This document shows, in pieces, positions 45,403 to 56,194 of a stretch of 64,000 nt of DNA. The DNA lies in assembly GCF_048544455.1 (NCBI RefSeq), contig NC_133534.1:90797637-90861636 (forward strand). Direction: 5' to 3'. The translations under genes were made by a program, and so were the position numbers. Under the pieces are notes generated by a model. The model was not told the origin of the DNA, searched no databases, and saw only the letters and a list, made by a program, of their open reading frames with translations. How positions within the stretch are numbered: position 1 is the stretch's first letter; every line of letters starts with the position of its first letter. The stretch is from Silene latifolia (Eukaryota > Streptophyta > Magnoliopsida > Caryophyllales > Caryophyllaceae).

Positions 45403-46775
45403 AAAAAGAACTTCGTCCCCGAAGTTCAACTCACCTATCTCAACGCACAAGACACGGGAACACAACGACGTCACTATTCTTTCGACACAGGCCACTACTC
45501 CCCGGAAGTGCCATCCCCCATGTCATCATCATCACTGTCTAACACTCTATATATGTCGACTCTTACAAACTATCATATAAAACACCAACCTCGCAATACG
45601 AACCAACACAATCAACGATTACCCGTCATATTACGAGATTACCCCATTTACTAGTAACACCTATCAACACGAAACATGTCTCATATCAACATGTCGCCTG
45701 ACTATACCACCATGTTCCACAACAACGCGATTCTATTAAAACACATGGCACCACAACTATCTCTTTATGACCGTCTTTTAAAACATACTATTAACTTTCA
45801 CTTCGACGCATGAATTACTCGACGAACTAAGGTAACCAATTACAACTTCATACAACAATGTGACCAAAGTAATAGATAACTTTGTAAATAAACAACAAAA
45901 CGTTATAAACGAACAACAACATAATTTCAAAATCAGCCTTTTTATTTTGCGACATTACTCTTCCCCTCTAAAAGGAACTTAGTCCCCGAAGTTCACCACC
46001 AAAATACTACATATGTTACTTATTACTTGCATCGTGCCATAAATCTAAACCATATTATTCATTATGGACATTACTCATACTACTCGTACAACCAGTAAAC
46101 CATAAAGATATATGCTACCATATTCGAATAACTAGTCATCGTCAAGCAAGCATAAGCATATCATTTGAATTTGTATATATAGAATCCGGTGAAATACAAC
46201 TTGTAGACAAAACGGATGTGAAATGAATGCAATAAGAATAATTACAACTTCACTATTTGTTGCATATACGCCTTTAAAACGAAGCACGACCTCCAACATA
46301 TGAAATGAACGGTTCAAACATGTTCCTACTCATTCATAACCATGTTAAACATCCAACATGTAATTATACAACAAGTAAACGATTTTAATTTTTCAAAAGT
46401 TCCTGTAACAGTGCTACTCGATCGAGTATATAGTGGTACTCGATCGAGTGCCCGCTACTCGATCGAGTAGCCCTGAGATCCGAATGCCTCATTTCTACCA
46501 CACCGGCAGCTACTCGACCGAGTATGGGGTACTCTGTCGAGTACCTACAGGTTAAATTCTTGGAAGAATCATGTCATAACCCACATATATATATACATAA
46601 TCGGCACGCAACGTGAGTCGGGATGACTCCCCGACTCCCAAATCCTGCAATAAAGTCAAGCTAGCAAATACGGCCTTATGGACAACCATACAAATCCGAA
46701 AATAAAAGTTCTAACTATCAACAACTACTAACATCTAACCCCAACTACCATAACAAGGATAAAGAAATAGGACTA
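45403..46775 (-). other. 3' untranslated part of the innermost element
   Basis: No supported frame in about 1.4 kb. Contains three more CTCGATCGAG units (46417, 46439, 46458) and two degenerate ones (46513, 46532). The rest is AT-rich. Confidence 0.7.
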
Positions 46776-48470
46776 TCACTCCTGCTGCTGCTCCTCCTCC
46801 TCCTCCATCACCTCATCACCACCACCATCGCCTCCCGATATGACCGCTCCCGATGACCCAATACCCGCATCCACCTCCGCTCTAGCTCCAGGACTCACAT
46901 ACCATGGGGTCAAGCCACCATAAGCAAAGGACTGAGGCATCCCCCAAGCTGACTGATCCACCCCGTAAGAGTGGAAAACCCCACTATAGTCCCCAACTCC
47001 GCTCCACCACACCCGGTGTGGTCCCTCGGTCCCAATCCCCTGAGCGTACGCCATTTCATGCATGTTCCTGAGTGTCAAAGTGGATGACACTCTCTCTGCC
47101 AAATAGCTCGAACGCGTCTCTAGGGTGTCGAGGTAGGGGTAGCATGGGAAAGGGTGCTGCCGCGGTGGTGCTACCGGCCGTGGTCTAGTCTTAGTGGTCC
47201 TCTTCCTCACTCGACGGGGTCCTCTCCCCAACCTAGGTCTCTCCTCCACTACGGCTGCATTCTCTCCCTTCTTCGGCTCGGGCATCACCTGGAGGATCGT
47301 GTCATCAATGAGGTACGTCCGCAACTGTCGAGGTCCATTATCACCCTCCTCCTCGTCATCGGTGTCCACAACTATAACCAACAGGTCTAACGGCTCTGTC
47401 GATGGGAGGTGCCCAGGAGCCGGAATCTTCATCCAGCTCATGCCCCACACCCTCCAAGCTAGGCTGCCATCAGCTAAAGTTCTCAACCACTTCAGGTCGA
47501 GGTTGTAGTCACGGTCCATAATAGGCACCGGTGTAGCCATAGGAACATACTTGGAAGAAGCCTCAAAGGAGGTTAGCTTTTCAGCTTGCCGAGTGGCGAT
47601 AGCGCCACAACTCAAGTACCGGGAAGTGGCAGTAGCCATCAAAGCAAGGCTAGCGCAGACTATGGCAGGGGCATTAAAGACCACCCTCTCGGTCCGCTCT
47701 GGGTTTAGGTAAGACATCAGAAGCAACACCTCATGATTGTTCAGTTTACTGATATCCGGTCTATCATAGAGGATGTTCGAAAGAGAACGAAGAAAGATCC
47801 TCAAGGTAACATGCTGAACGTCATTAATCAACATGTTGCTTGAGGTAGGAGCTGGCTTTCCGGTAAGACAAGGCATTAGGCGGCAGACACCGCACTCAGC
47901 AAGAATATCAGTGATGGAATCCTTGGGAGGCTTGGCCAACCCAAGGTGAGACGTGAAAACTTCCATGGTCAACAAGAAACTTGTGTTCATCAAACGATAC
48001 TCAACGGTTTGGGCAGCTGGGTCGTAACTAAATGAGCTCATAAACTCCAAGGTAAGAAAAGGGTAGGAATGTTTCCTCAGCCGGTACAACCAATTAAATC
48101 CCAAAGTCTCAAATATGTGATGGACATCCGTCTCTATTCCCAAATCCTCTAAAAGTGTGGTATCCACACATCGAGTTGGCCTCATTTTGCGTTTTTGCAA
48201 AACCACAAAACGCTCTCTCTGTTTAAAATCTACAAACACTACCGTAGGGTACTCCGGTACCGCGGGTACTACGGGTCCACTACCTTCCCCAGGCTCGGGC
48301 TGTGAAGCCCTCCCCCTCTTGCTCTGTCGGGTTCCTATGTTCAGTCTCGGCATCTGTTTCAACATATAACTTAAACCAACTTGCATAGATATGTAAGGCA
48401 CATAATTCACGCAATCGAACTTTAAATACTCAGCTAGGTACACACATTCACCAACAAGTTCCCAATTCAC
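46776..48470 (-). CDS. intact ORF, Athila ORF1-like protein
   Basis: A 564-codon frame. A likelier start is Met-40 (48351-48353): the residues after it, MPRLNIGTRQSKRGRASQPE, form a basic start, and a CAG precedes this ATG. The middle, about residues 80-170 (RFVVLQKRKMRPTRCVDTTL, DVHHIFETLGFNWL, then YPFLTLEFMSSFSYDP, VEYRLMNTSFLLTMEVFTSH) resembles the ATHILA ORF-1 family of plant retroelements, whose function is not known. Further features: an acidic run DTDDEEEGDNGP near residue 395, a basic Arg/Lys/Pro stretch near 430-460, and an acidic Glu/Gln tail encoded by GAG/CAG repeats. I see no catalytic motif. It may package the element RNA, but that is inference. Confidence 0.75.
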   Translation of the reverse strand: MNWELVGECVYLAEYLKFDCVNYVPYISMQVGLSYMLKQMPRLNIGTRQSKRGRASQPEPGEGSGPVVPAVPEYPTVVFVDFKQRERFVVLQKRKMRPTRCVDTTLLEDLGIETDVHHIFETLGFNWLYRLRKHSYPFLTLEFMSSFSYDPAAQTVEYRLMNTSFLLTMEVFTSHLGLAKPPKDSITDILAECGVCRLMPCLTGKPAPTSSNMLINDVQHVTLRIFLRSLSNILYDRPDISKLNNHEVLLLMSYLNPERTERVVFNAPAIVCASLALMATATSRYLSCGAIATRQAEKLTSFEASSKYVPMATPVPIMDRDYNLDLKWLRTLADGSLAWRVWGMSWMKIPAPGHLPSTEPLDLLVIVVDTDDEEEGDNGPRQLRTYLIDDTILQVMPEPKKGENAAVVEERPRLGRGPRRVRKRTTKTRPRPVAPPRQHPFPCYPYLDTLETRSSYLAERVSSTLTLRNMHEMAYAQGIGTEGPHRVWWSGVGDYSGVFHSYGVDQSAWGMPQSFAYGGLTPWYVSPGARAEVDAGIGSSGAVISGGDGGGDEVMEEEEEQQQE

Positions 48471-50450
48471 TATATAATTTCAGTAACTCAGACAATCTCT
48501 ATAGTTGTGAAAAGCTTAGCATGATAAACATGGTTTACTCCACCAATTCTGACATTCTATCATGATTCAAATGCTACTCTATATACATACTTAATAACAT
48601 GTGAGATATCCATACATGCTCATAGAAAGGTAATTTTAAACATATCATCATCAACCTTCAACATTGGAAACAAACAACTCAATTAGACTTGTCAGACGGT
48701 CTCTACAGCTGCAATGATTTTGACATATTCACCATCAATTAACATCACCATTATCATATTGAAGTTTAGCCCTTACTTTAACAATCATATCCAACACCAA
48801 ATTTCAAATATAGAAAACGAATTTCAATTTGGAGCACTTTTAAGACGGAGTTTTAAGGCAACTTTTAGGGTGAAAATCATTAAAATCCAATTTTCAACAT
48901 AGTATATACAACATATAGTACTCAATTACACCATCCAACATGTAGGAAACAACCAAAAATCGATTTTGATTTTGTAAACCCTAGAAATTTCGCCCCTAAT
49001 TTTGCAATTTCTAGTCTATTTCTACAGCAATTAATCACCAATATTCATGAAAGGGAAGCATGTGAGTCATATTACAACAATTAAAAGCAACAATTCGCCC
49101 ATATATATCGAAAATTTCAGATTATACCATCATCCCAACAAATTTAAAGTAATAGAAACATGTAAATAGGGAAGAAATCATACCTTGATTAGATAAAGAA
49201 AGTAAAAGAACGAAATTAACAAGCAAATAACCCAAGTAATCACCACCAACACTAGAAGAGAGGAGATTTTTGTGTGAGATTTATGGCTAGGGTTCGAAAT
49301 TAAGAAGAGAGAATGAGAAGAATAAGAAGAATTAGGGGTTTTAAGAAACCCGGAAGAAGCTCGGTACTGTAGCCTAGGGTACTCGATCGAGTGCCCTCTA
49401 CTCGATCGAGTAGGTGCTCTTTCGTCGAGTATCTGCAGAAAATTTCTACATCCCGAAGTCATAGCTTCCTAACTAGATCGAGTGAGGTTTACTCGGTCTA
49501 GTAAGCACTCGCACTCGGTCAAGTAAGGTTGAGTACTCGGTCAGAAATACAAGATAAATCGAAGATTCCTGCAAAAACAATATCGCGTGTCGATTCCAAA
49601 CTAAGTTCGGAATTCGCCACTAATTATTATACTTGCTCATGTATTACCATTACTACTCAAGCGCATCATACCATCTCAACAAATAAGGTTTATGTCATAT
49701 TATGCTACAACAACTTCACCCAACTCGGTTTGCCTCCTACCGAGTCATTTATATACGCTATTACATTACCATATCACACTTGAACTCATCTTACTACTTT
49801 ACTAGCAAATTTGTGCTCACATCAACATGAAACATATAATTACCGATAAATCATCCTTTCATATGTCATTCAAATGTATATTCTACATAGTAAATTAAAG
49901 ATTAGCATGTTCCAGTTCCAATATAAGCAAATTGTTCCACACAATTAAACACCACGCAAGCGGAAAGTTTCAATCATCGAGCATTGTATACACGCATCAT
50001 TAATTACTAATTCTCGTACTATATCTTAACACTTCCTAAAGGATCACCGTTATTAACAACTTGAAGCAAATACCAACACGATTACTATTCATACTACCGC
50101 ATACACTTCCACACTTTTCACGCATTTCTATATCATAAAACCTTTAACGTTTTTCTTTAACATCACGTAAGCTCACTAATTCTACCCAAAACTTCACTGC
50201 ACATAATTCAAATGCAACCATTATACTCATACCGACTTTAATAAAGGCTCAACCTCGGATAATTCCGACGCAATCTATATACACATCAATTACATAGACA
50301 CGGACTCCACATCCCCATGCCCAGTGACTGGCTTAAGTACAATGGGGCCAAGATTTTGAAATGAGGGCGCCTACTCACCCGAAATATAGCATCAGCGGGG
50401 CTCCCATTATACGTTCATTATTTTTATTGGTTACAGGTTCCAAAATCGTC
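48471..50450 (-). other. 5' leader of the innermost element
   Basis: About 2 kb between PBS and ORF without a supported frame. Contains CTCGATCGAG units at about 49382 and 49401, and degenerate CTCGGTC.AGTA variants to 49550. A TATA or intron could be hidden here, but no feature is clear. A long leader is normal for such elements. Confidence 0.6.
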
Positions 50451-50463
50451 GCTCTGATACCAC
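50451..50463 (-). other. primer binding site, initiator tRNA-Met
   Basis: The reverse complement holds TGGTATCAGAGCG, three bases after the LTR end. All 12 bases of TGGTATCAGAGC match the usual site. Confidence 0.92.
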
Positions 50464-50465
50464 TT

Positions 50466-51698
50466 TGTAACACCCCCATATCCAGAGGAGCCTTAACTAG
50501 GCCTTCCTTAGCATATAAGGGCGTTATCATCTCTGTTGCCCGAGGACAGTAATAATCAAATGTCGATAAAAGAACGATTATGTTATATTACAAGTGATTT
50601 AAAACCAACAGACGAAATAAAAGATACAACTCAATGGCTAAACACAATTACTATCAAATATCGTGAGGACTCATCCCTGCCCGAACTCCAGCTATCAACG
50701 ACATCAACACCTGCTAAGACAGACTGCTCACCATAAGGGATCACGGCAGACACATAAAACAACAAGACAACCACACAAGGTCAGTACTGAGACAAGACAT
50801 GACAATACCAACAACAACTATCAATACAACACAACACAATCAGTCACACACAGAAGCACACCCACTCCAATCAATCTCCGTCACCGACTGTCCACTGGAC
50901 CAGCCCTACCAATGGGGGACCGCAGTCGTACCCACCAGATCCCCGCTCATCATACCGAGCGATAACCCTGTCCCATTAATGTGCATATCCCCTCCCGTGG
51001 CGGGTTCCACGGAGGGCGAAACTAGGGCGTGAAGCCACTCCCGCAAGTGACTCCACTCAGCCGAGAACGCATCTCGAGAACCAGAGACAAACAATCACAA
51101 CTATCTGCAACACAACACAACCACAACAACCGACACACTAGACCATCTACAGAAACTGAGTAGGCAAACCTACCTTTAAGCAACTGCAACCACTCCATGC
51201 CAACATACGAAACATCCGGCAATCAAGCAACACCTATAACCATAACACAATCATCTATCACTACCAAGCAAACCCTAACTACAAGGACAAGGATACGGAT
51301 GATGATGACAACATACCTACAAGGAGAAACCCGGCAAAAGACCGCTACCCGACTCAAGTTACGCTCTCCTAAGGCACAAGAACCTTCAAAGGCTTCCATG
51401 GAGGTTATATAGTGAAGGGAAGGGTAGGAGACGACCTAAGGGTCTGAGGAAAAGAGGCGAAATGGTTTGCGGATTTAACAAAACGCGATTATAAACCCTC
51501 ACTAAAAACCCGTTACTCGATCGAGTGCCACCGTACTCGATCGAGTATCCAAGCTACTTGATCGAGTAGCCTCTACTCTATCGAATACCATGCACAACTC
51601 ACAACCCAAGGTAACTTGGCACGCACTTTTAAGGATTATTCCTGCTCCCAAGGTCAGTCAACGCTGGTCAAAAGGTCTCTAAAAGGGCGGGTATTACA
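50466..51698 (-). repeat. 5' LTR of the innermost element
   Basis: 1233 bp, direct copy of 44125-45389, shorter mainly by one palindrome unit and some small indels. By eye the divergence is a few percent. Confidence 0.93.
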
Positions 51699-51703
51699 GA
51701 CGG

Positions 51704-53368
51704 ATTTTCTTAAAATCTATCTTTTAGCCCCAGAATAAATATGGGCACGGTGGATCGATTTAACCCATATTTATCCCGTTGAGTCCAACCATTTTTCACG
51801 CGTAATAACTTTTATTACCCTACTTACCCAACGTAAAAAGAGTGTACTCGGTGATCCAAACCTACCTCTAATGAAGAAGGGATTCATAGATGCTATTATT
51901 TGGTAAGGCTTAATCTCAATTTTAAATAAATGTGAGAGAGCTTATCAATTTAATTGTCTATCACTTTTAAGTGAACTAAATTGGTGAATGCTAGACAATT
52001 AAATCGATAACAACAAAAATAAAACATGTAGTGACGATTTGGCATGAATGCAGCCACCTAGTTAATCTAATTAACTAAAATTATTACACTTCGGAAACCA
52101 ACTCCTTGGTCCCTTGAGTCTTCATAAATTGGCCTCCTTCTTTATGATTTCGGACCGCCTTTCCGAAAACACCATCTTCATGAAAACTCCGTCTTTAGAT
52201 GCTTCATCTAATTACTAATAATTAAATTACATAACAATACCCTATTATACAATTTGAAATAAAATTAAAATAAAAAATAATTAATTAATTACAAATTAGG
52301 AGATACGAAATCGCAATTAATTACAAAACAAGTCGATATTCCTTTACATTACGGGAAATACCAACTTCTACCTATGGCCATATTAGAAAAAAAAATTACA
52401 TAATTATAATGCTTAAAAAAAACATTCATCCAAATGAATAATCAAATGCATTATGGAAAATGACATGCCAAATCGTCTAACTTACCAACAACGATCATTT
52501 GAGCTTGCTTTGACGGAATTTTTACCAATAAAAATTCATAAACAATTCTTAAAAAACTTTTAAGACTTACTCATCATACTAATCTGGTATAATATCAAAA
52601 TAATTATTCTCAACAATTATCTTGAATTTATATGGGAATTAAAACACAATTATGACAAAAATGATATAATAATTCACAATTATCATACAAAAATTCCATT
52701 CAATTTAAAAAATTATGGAAAAATAAATTTCAAAGCCATGAACATTTTGGTATTACACCAAAAATGCCATGCAAGTGAAATTTTTTGTTTTTAAAATTTA
52801 TTTAAAACGATTTCACAATTTAATCGGTAAAGCTACAATTTTTACGATTTAATTCTAAATCAAACCATAAAAATTGAAATGACTTAAAATAATTTTTTTT
52901 TACATTTTGGAACAATTTCCAGGAGCTAGAAATTTAAAAATTTCGAGCCCTAAAATTAAATCAATATTTATTTGCAAAATAACCATTATTTGCCAATTTT
53001 TATCAAATAAAAATCAATAAACTACCTAAATTAATCACATTAATTTAAAGTTTCTATTTTTCTCATAAATAGAACATGAATGTGGTTATTTCTAAATAAA
53101 TATGCATAAAATTAATATGCAATCAATTTTAATTATCTCTTAATTAATTTTAATGCATTTTTACTCAATTTTATGCCATTTTAAATTATAAAAAGTGTAA
53201 AAATTAACAAAAATCAAATTTTCGTCCCATATCATCCAAAGACCATATTATTTACATGGCTGACCATATTATCTGATAAAAATAATTTTAGGAACATAAT
53301 ATCAATTTTATTATATTATCTCATAAATTACTAAAATCGTCTTAAGACAACATGCATGTATTTAACAT
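51704..53368 (-). other. Copia 5' leader, part next to the LTR
   Basis: Very AT-rich and non-coding. Joins 44119 across the innermost insertion. Resembles 2375-4090 of the first Copia element in its leader pattern. Confidence 0.75.
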
Positions 53369-53380
53369 GCTCTAATACCA
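53369..53380 (-). other. Copia primer binding site (one mismatch)
   Basis: The reverse complement is TGGTATTAGAGC, against TGGTATCAGAGC in most Copia elements. It starts two bases after the LTR end (CTAACA). Confidence 0.88.
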
Positions 53381-53382
53381 CT

Positions 53383-54691
53383 TGTTAGTTATTTTGACCA
53401 TATTAATACTCATCTTATGATACTAAAATTACAAATTAATTTAAAATGGTCTAAATCTACATGCATGCAAATAAAAGTATAAAAGATGGTATTAAACCAT
53501 CTTAAGACAAAAGTTCCTTACATTGTTTGAGGCAAGTTTTGGGCACAACTCAAGGACTCCTCCCTTGATGTTGTTCTTGAACTATGAAATTGGAAGATCC
53601 TCTAAGAAAACAAACCATCAAAATAGATGGTCTCCTAAGGAAGCACCCAAGAATCAACCCAAAATACTACTATAATACTAACTAGATATATGTAGTAGTA
53701 AACCTTGTATTATGTAATATTATTACACTAATAATATTATATAATAAATATTATTATTTGTGAATTATATTTGATTTTTATGATCAACAAATTCATCAAG
53801 CTATGATGAAGAAGATGAAGAAAATGGACACCTTTTTCTCTTCAAAGTAAACCAACCAAAGGAGGATAATTAGAGGTTTTATTTTTCACCCAAATTTCAT
53901 CACATGCAAATGTGTAAATAAGGGGTATATATAGACCTCTCAAATGTATATAATTGAGAGGAACATCACATGTGATTTTCCACCAAATGTTGAAAAAAGT
54001 GGTCTCTAATGACCTCATATATTTCGGTCCAAATGGACCTTATTTAGTCCATTTTGATTTTTGACATTTGTCCCACAAATGCTTAAAAGTCTTATATTTA
54101 ATTATCTTATATAATTAAATATTAATTTAATTATTTTAACATTTAAATAATACAAATTAACCACTAATAATTACTTAACTATTAAGTAATCATGAGACCA
54201 TTTTATCAACATATATTGTGTCAATACTACCCCATTTTGCTTATTTTACAACCTCTTATAACTTAAAATGGCTAATTATCTTTACCTTAAAACTTATACA
54301 TATATCGTATAAATTTATTTAATTGACTATTAATTAATAAATTTATTAATTAATTATCAAATAATTAAATAATAAATCCCCTTGGCCCGAGTTCATAACT
54401 CGTCATCAAATAATATATTCACATGACTTGTTAAAAGTCAATTAATACAAGGATTTAATTAATTTGTATCTCATAGAAATAATTAGTTTTCCATTTGGGC
54501 ATCATCCTATAGGTGTGACCTAAAGGGATCAGCTGATCACCGCCGTTACACGACAGTAATGTCATACTCTAGTCAGCCAATCATTACCGATTAACGATGA
54601 CCAGCTGACAAATAAAAAGATAAATCCCTGATATTTCTTTTACGAGATTTATTATGTAAACGCACTTATTGTGGAGGACACTACTCCAGCA
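53383..54691 (-). repeat. Copia 5' LTR
   Basis: 1309 bp, same length as 37117-38425. On minus it starts TGCTGGAGTAGTG and ends CTAACA. It is followed on plus by GTTTGGCATTCC, the same integrase sequence that follows the other LTR. The copies differ at a few percent of positions by eye. Confidence 0.93.
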
Positions 54692-55375
54692 GTTTGGCAT
54701 TCCATCTGAGATTATATGTTATAATGGATCCCAATTTGTTGGAAATAAAATGGAAGCTTTTTGTGCTAGGTGGAATATCTCACTGCAGAAATCTACTTCA
54801 GGAACCCCCAGTCCAACGGACAAGCCAAATCCAGCAATAAGATTATCGTTGAAAACCTAAAAAAGAAGCTGGAGGAGAGAGGGGGCATGTGGGCAGAAGA
54901 GCTGCCTCTGGTTCTCTAGGCTGACAGAACCACACCCAATGTTGCAACGGGACAAACACCTTTCAGCCTAGTGTTTGGGACAGAAGCAGTCATTACATCC
55001 GAAGTCAGGGTCCCAACCCATAGGTATGGATGCATAACAGCAGACCGGAATCACGTGGAAATGGCAAGCAGTCTGGACACAATAGTCGAGCTCAAAACCA
55101 GCGCTCAGATTAGAATGGCTTCATACCGACAGACGGTGGCCAGGAGCTATAACAAGAATGTGAAGGTAAGAACCCTGCAGGTAGGAGATCTGGTCCTGAG
55201 AGAAGTCTTCTAGAATACCAAGAACCGGCCAGCAGGAAAATTCGCCTACAACTGGGAGGGGCCATACCAAGTAGAAAGCATAGTTGGAAATGGAGCTTAC
55301 CGACTCATGACTATAGAAGGGCAAATGGTTCCAAGATCCTGGAACATAATCCAATTAAAAATGTATTTCACTTAA
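54692..55375 (+). pseudogene. integrase C-terminal half, copy B
   Basis: Same segment as copy A: PSEIICYNGSQFVG (the catalytic D has become Y), TPFSLVFGTEAV, KNVKVRTLQVGDLVLREVF, NWEGPYQVESIVG and a final MVPRSWN stretch. It shares the TAG stops (54917-54919, 55211-55213) and carries a frameshift near 54800. In a sample of about 190 bp I count about 12 differences from copy A, so they are roughly 5-6 percent apart. Copy B runs on without a break into the element's 3' region. Confidence 0.9.
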
Positions 55376-55382
55376 GCGACCA

Positions 55383-56194
55383 CCACGGTCAACAACCGGG
55401 TACTCAGCCTACCAGATGCAACTCTGCCAGGTTCTAGATTGTGCCTTAAATATTCGTTGGCTCTGAAATTTTGATTGACCTCCAATATTTACTCACATAT
55501 ATTTTCTTGCATATTTTTACCTTCTCTGGTTCTGAAAAATTTTCCTGCATACATTTTTACCTTCTCTGATTCTGAAAATTTCTCTGCATACATTTCAACA
55601 TTCTCTGGTTCTAAAATTTTTTCCTGTATATGTTTTGACTTAAATATTCTCTGGCTCTGAACTTTATTTTGTAAACATCCACCACTTTAACGCTTCGAGT
55701 ATATAAATTCTCTTTCCCAAAATTAGCATAAAGGTTATGTTTAAATACTCTTTCAAGTAAACGGCTGATTGAATAAAAATGGAAACTAATCTGGCAGAAC
55801 TTGCAGCCACTACAGAAGGCGTGTGTCCATGGCTAAGCACGTACAACCGTGACAACCAGTCTCCTGCGCTGCATTAGCACCCACGCAAGCCTGGCTTCTC
55901 TGAACAAATGGGCGAAATAGATCCCATAGCCAGCAATCAAACAGCGATGGCCAAACATACAACGTAAAAAGTGCATGCACAAATCAAAAGTACACCAGAA
56001 ACGGTATGACACAAAGTATATCTAAAAACGAAAGCATTGTATTTAGGCATGATAAGTTCTTCACAAAAGAAAAATATGCCTGGTCCTGTGGACCAGACCA
56101 AATTATTCAAAACTGTTTGCCAAAAACTACACACTACGTCACGCAGGGCAAAAACTAACTAATCAGTAAAACAAAGTTTCATCTCCAGGAAATA
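55383..56194 (+). other. 3' region of the Tat element
   Basis: No supported frame on plus. Contains the tandem array at 55470-55680 and then sequence that leads, in antisense, to the end of the additional ORF. Confidence 0.6.
55470..55680 (+). repeat. degenerate tandem repeat, about 45 bp unit
   Basis: TTCTCTGGTTCTGAAAA.TTT..CTGCATA.ATTTT(G/T)AC recurs about five times (near 55454, 55522, 55562, 55604 and 55648) with 35-60 bp spacing. Like the 25.9-26.3 kb array it is in the 3' untranslated part of a Tat element. Confidence 0.75.

Larger units (their letters stand above)
44125..51698 (-). mobile_element. short non-autonomous LTR element with one intact ORF, TSD GACGG
   Basis: LTRs 50466-51698 (5' on minus) and 44125-45389 (3' on minus) are close copies. 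Both flanks carry GACGG (44120-44124 and 51699-51703). The PBS is an exact initiator tRNA-Met type. The 5.08-kb inside contains a single large ORF (46776-48470), with no RT, protease or integrase. It lies in the Copia leader and is the innermost, so youngest, layer of the nest. Confidence 0.93.
39115..54691 (-). mobile_element. Ty1/copia element on minus, lacking its 3' LTR
   Basis: The 5' LTR (53383-54691), PBS, leader, gag, protease, integrase, RT and RNase H are in order on minus, ending in the polypurine tract at 39121-39131. In place of a full 3' LTR only CCAGCA (39115-39120) is left, joined to integrase copy A. The leader is interrupted by the 44125-51698 element. It is related to the Copia at 1120-9804: the tract, the 3' untranslated block (39121-39700) and the LTR start are all alike. 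Confidence 0.88.

Noticed and set aside
47154..47508. plus-strand frames over the 564-codon ORF
   Set aside because: Shadow frames of the minus-strand coding sequence.
54669..55213. 54.7-55.2 kb as part of a separate second Tat element
   Set aside because: It continues without a break into the 3' region and LTR of the same element with a matching TCAAT duplication.
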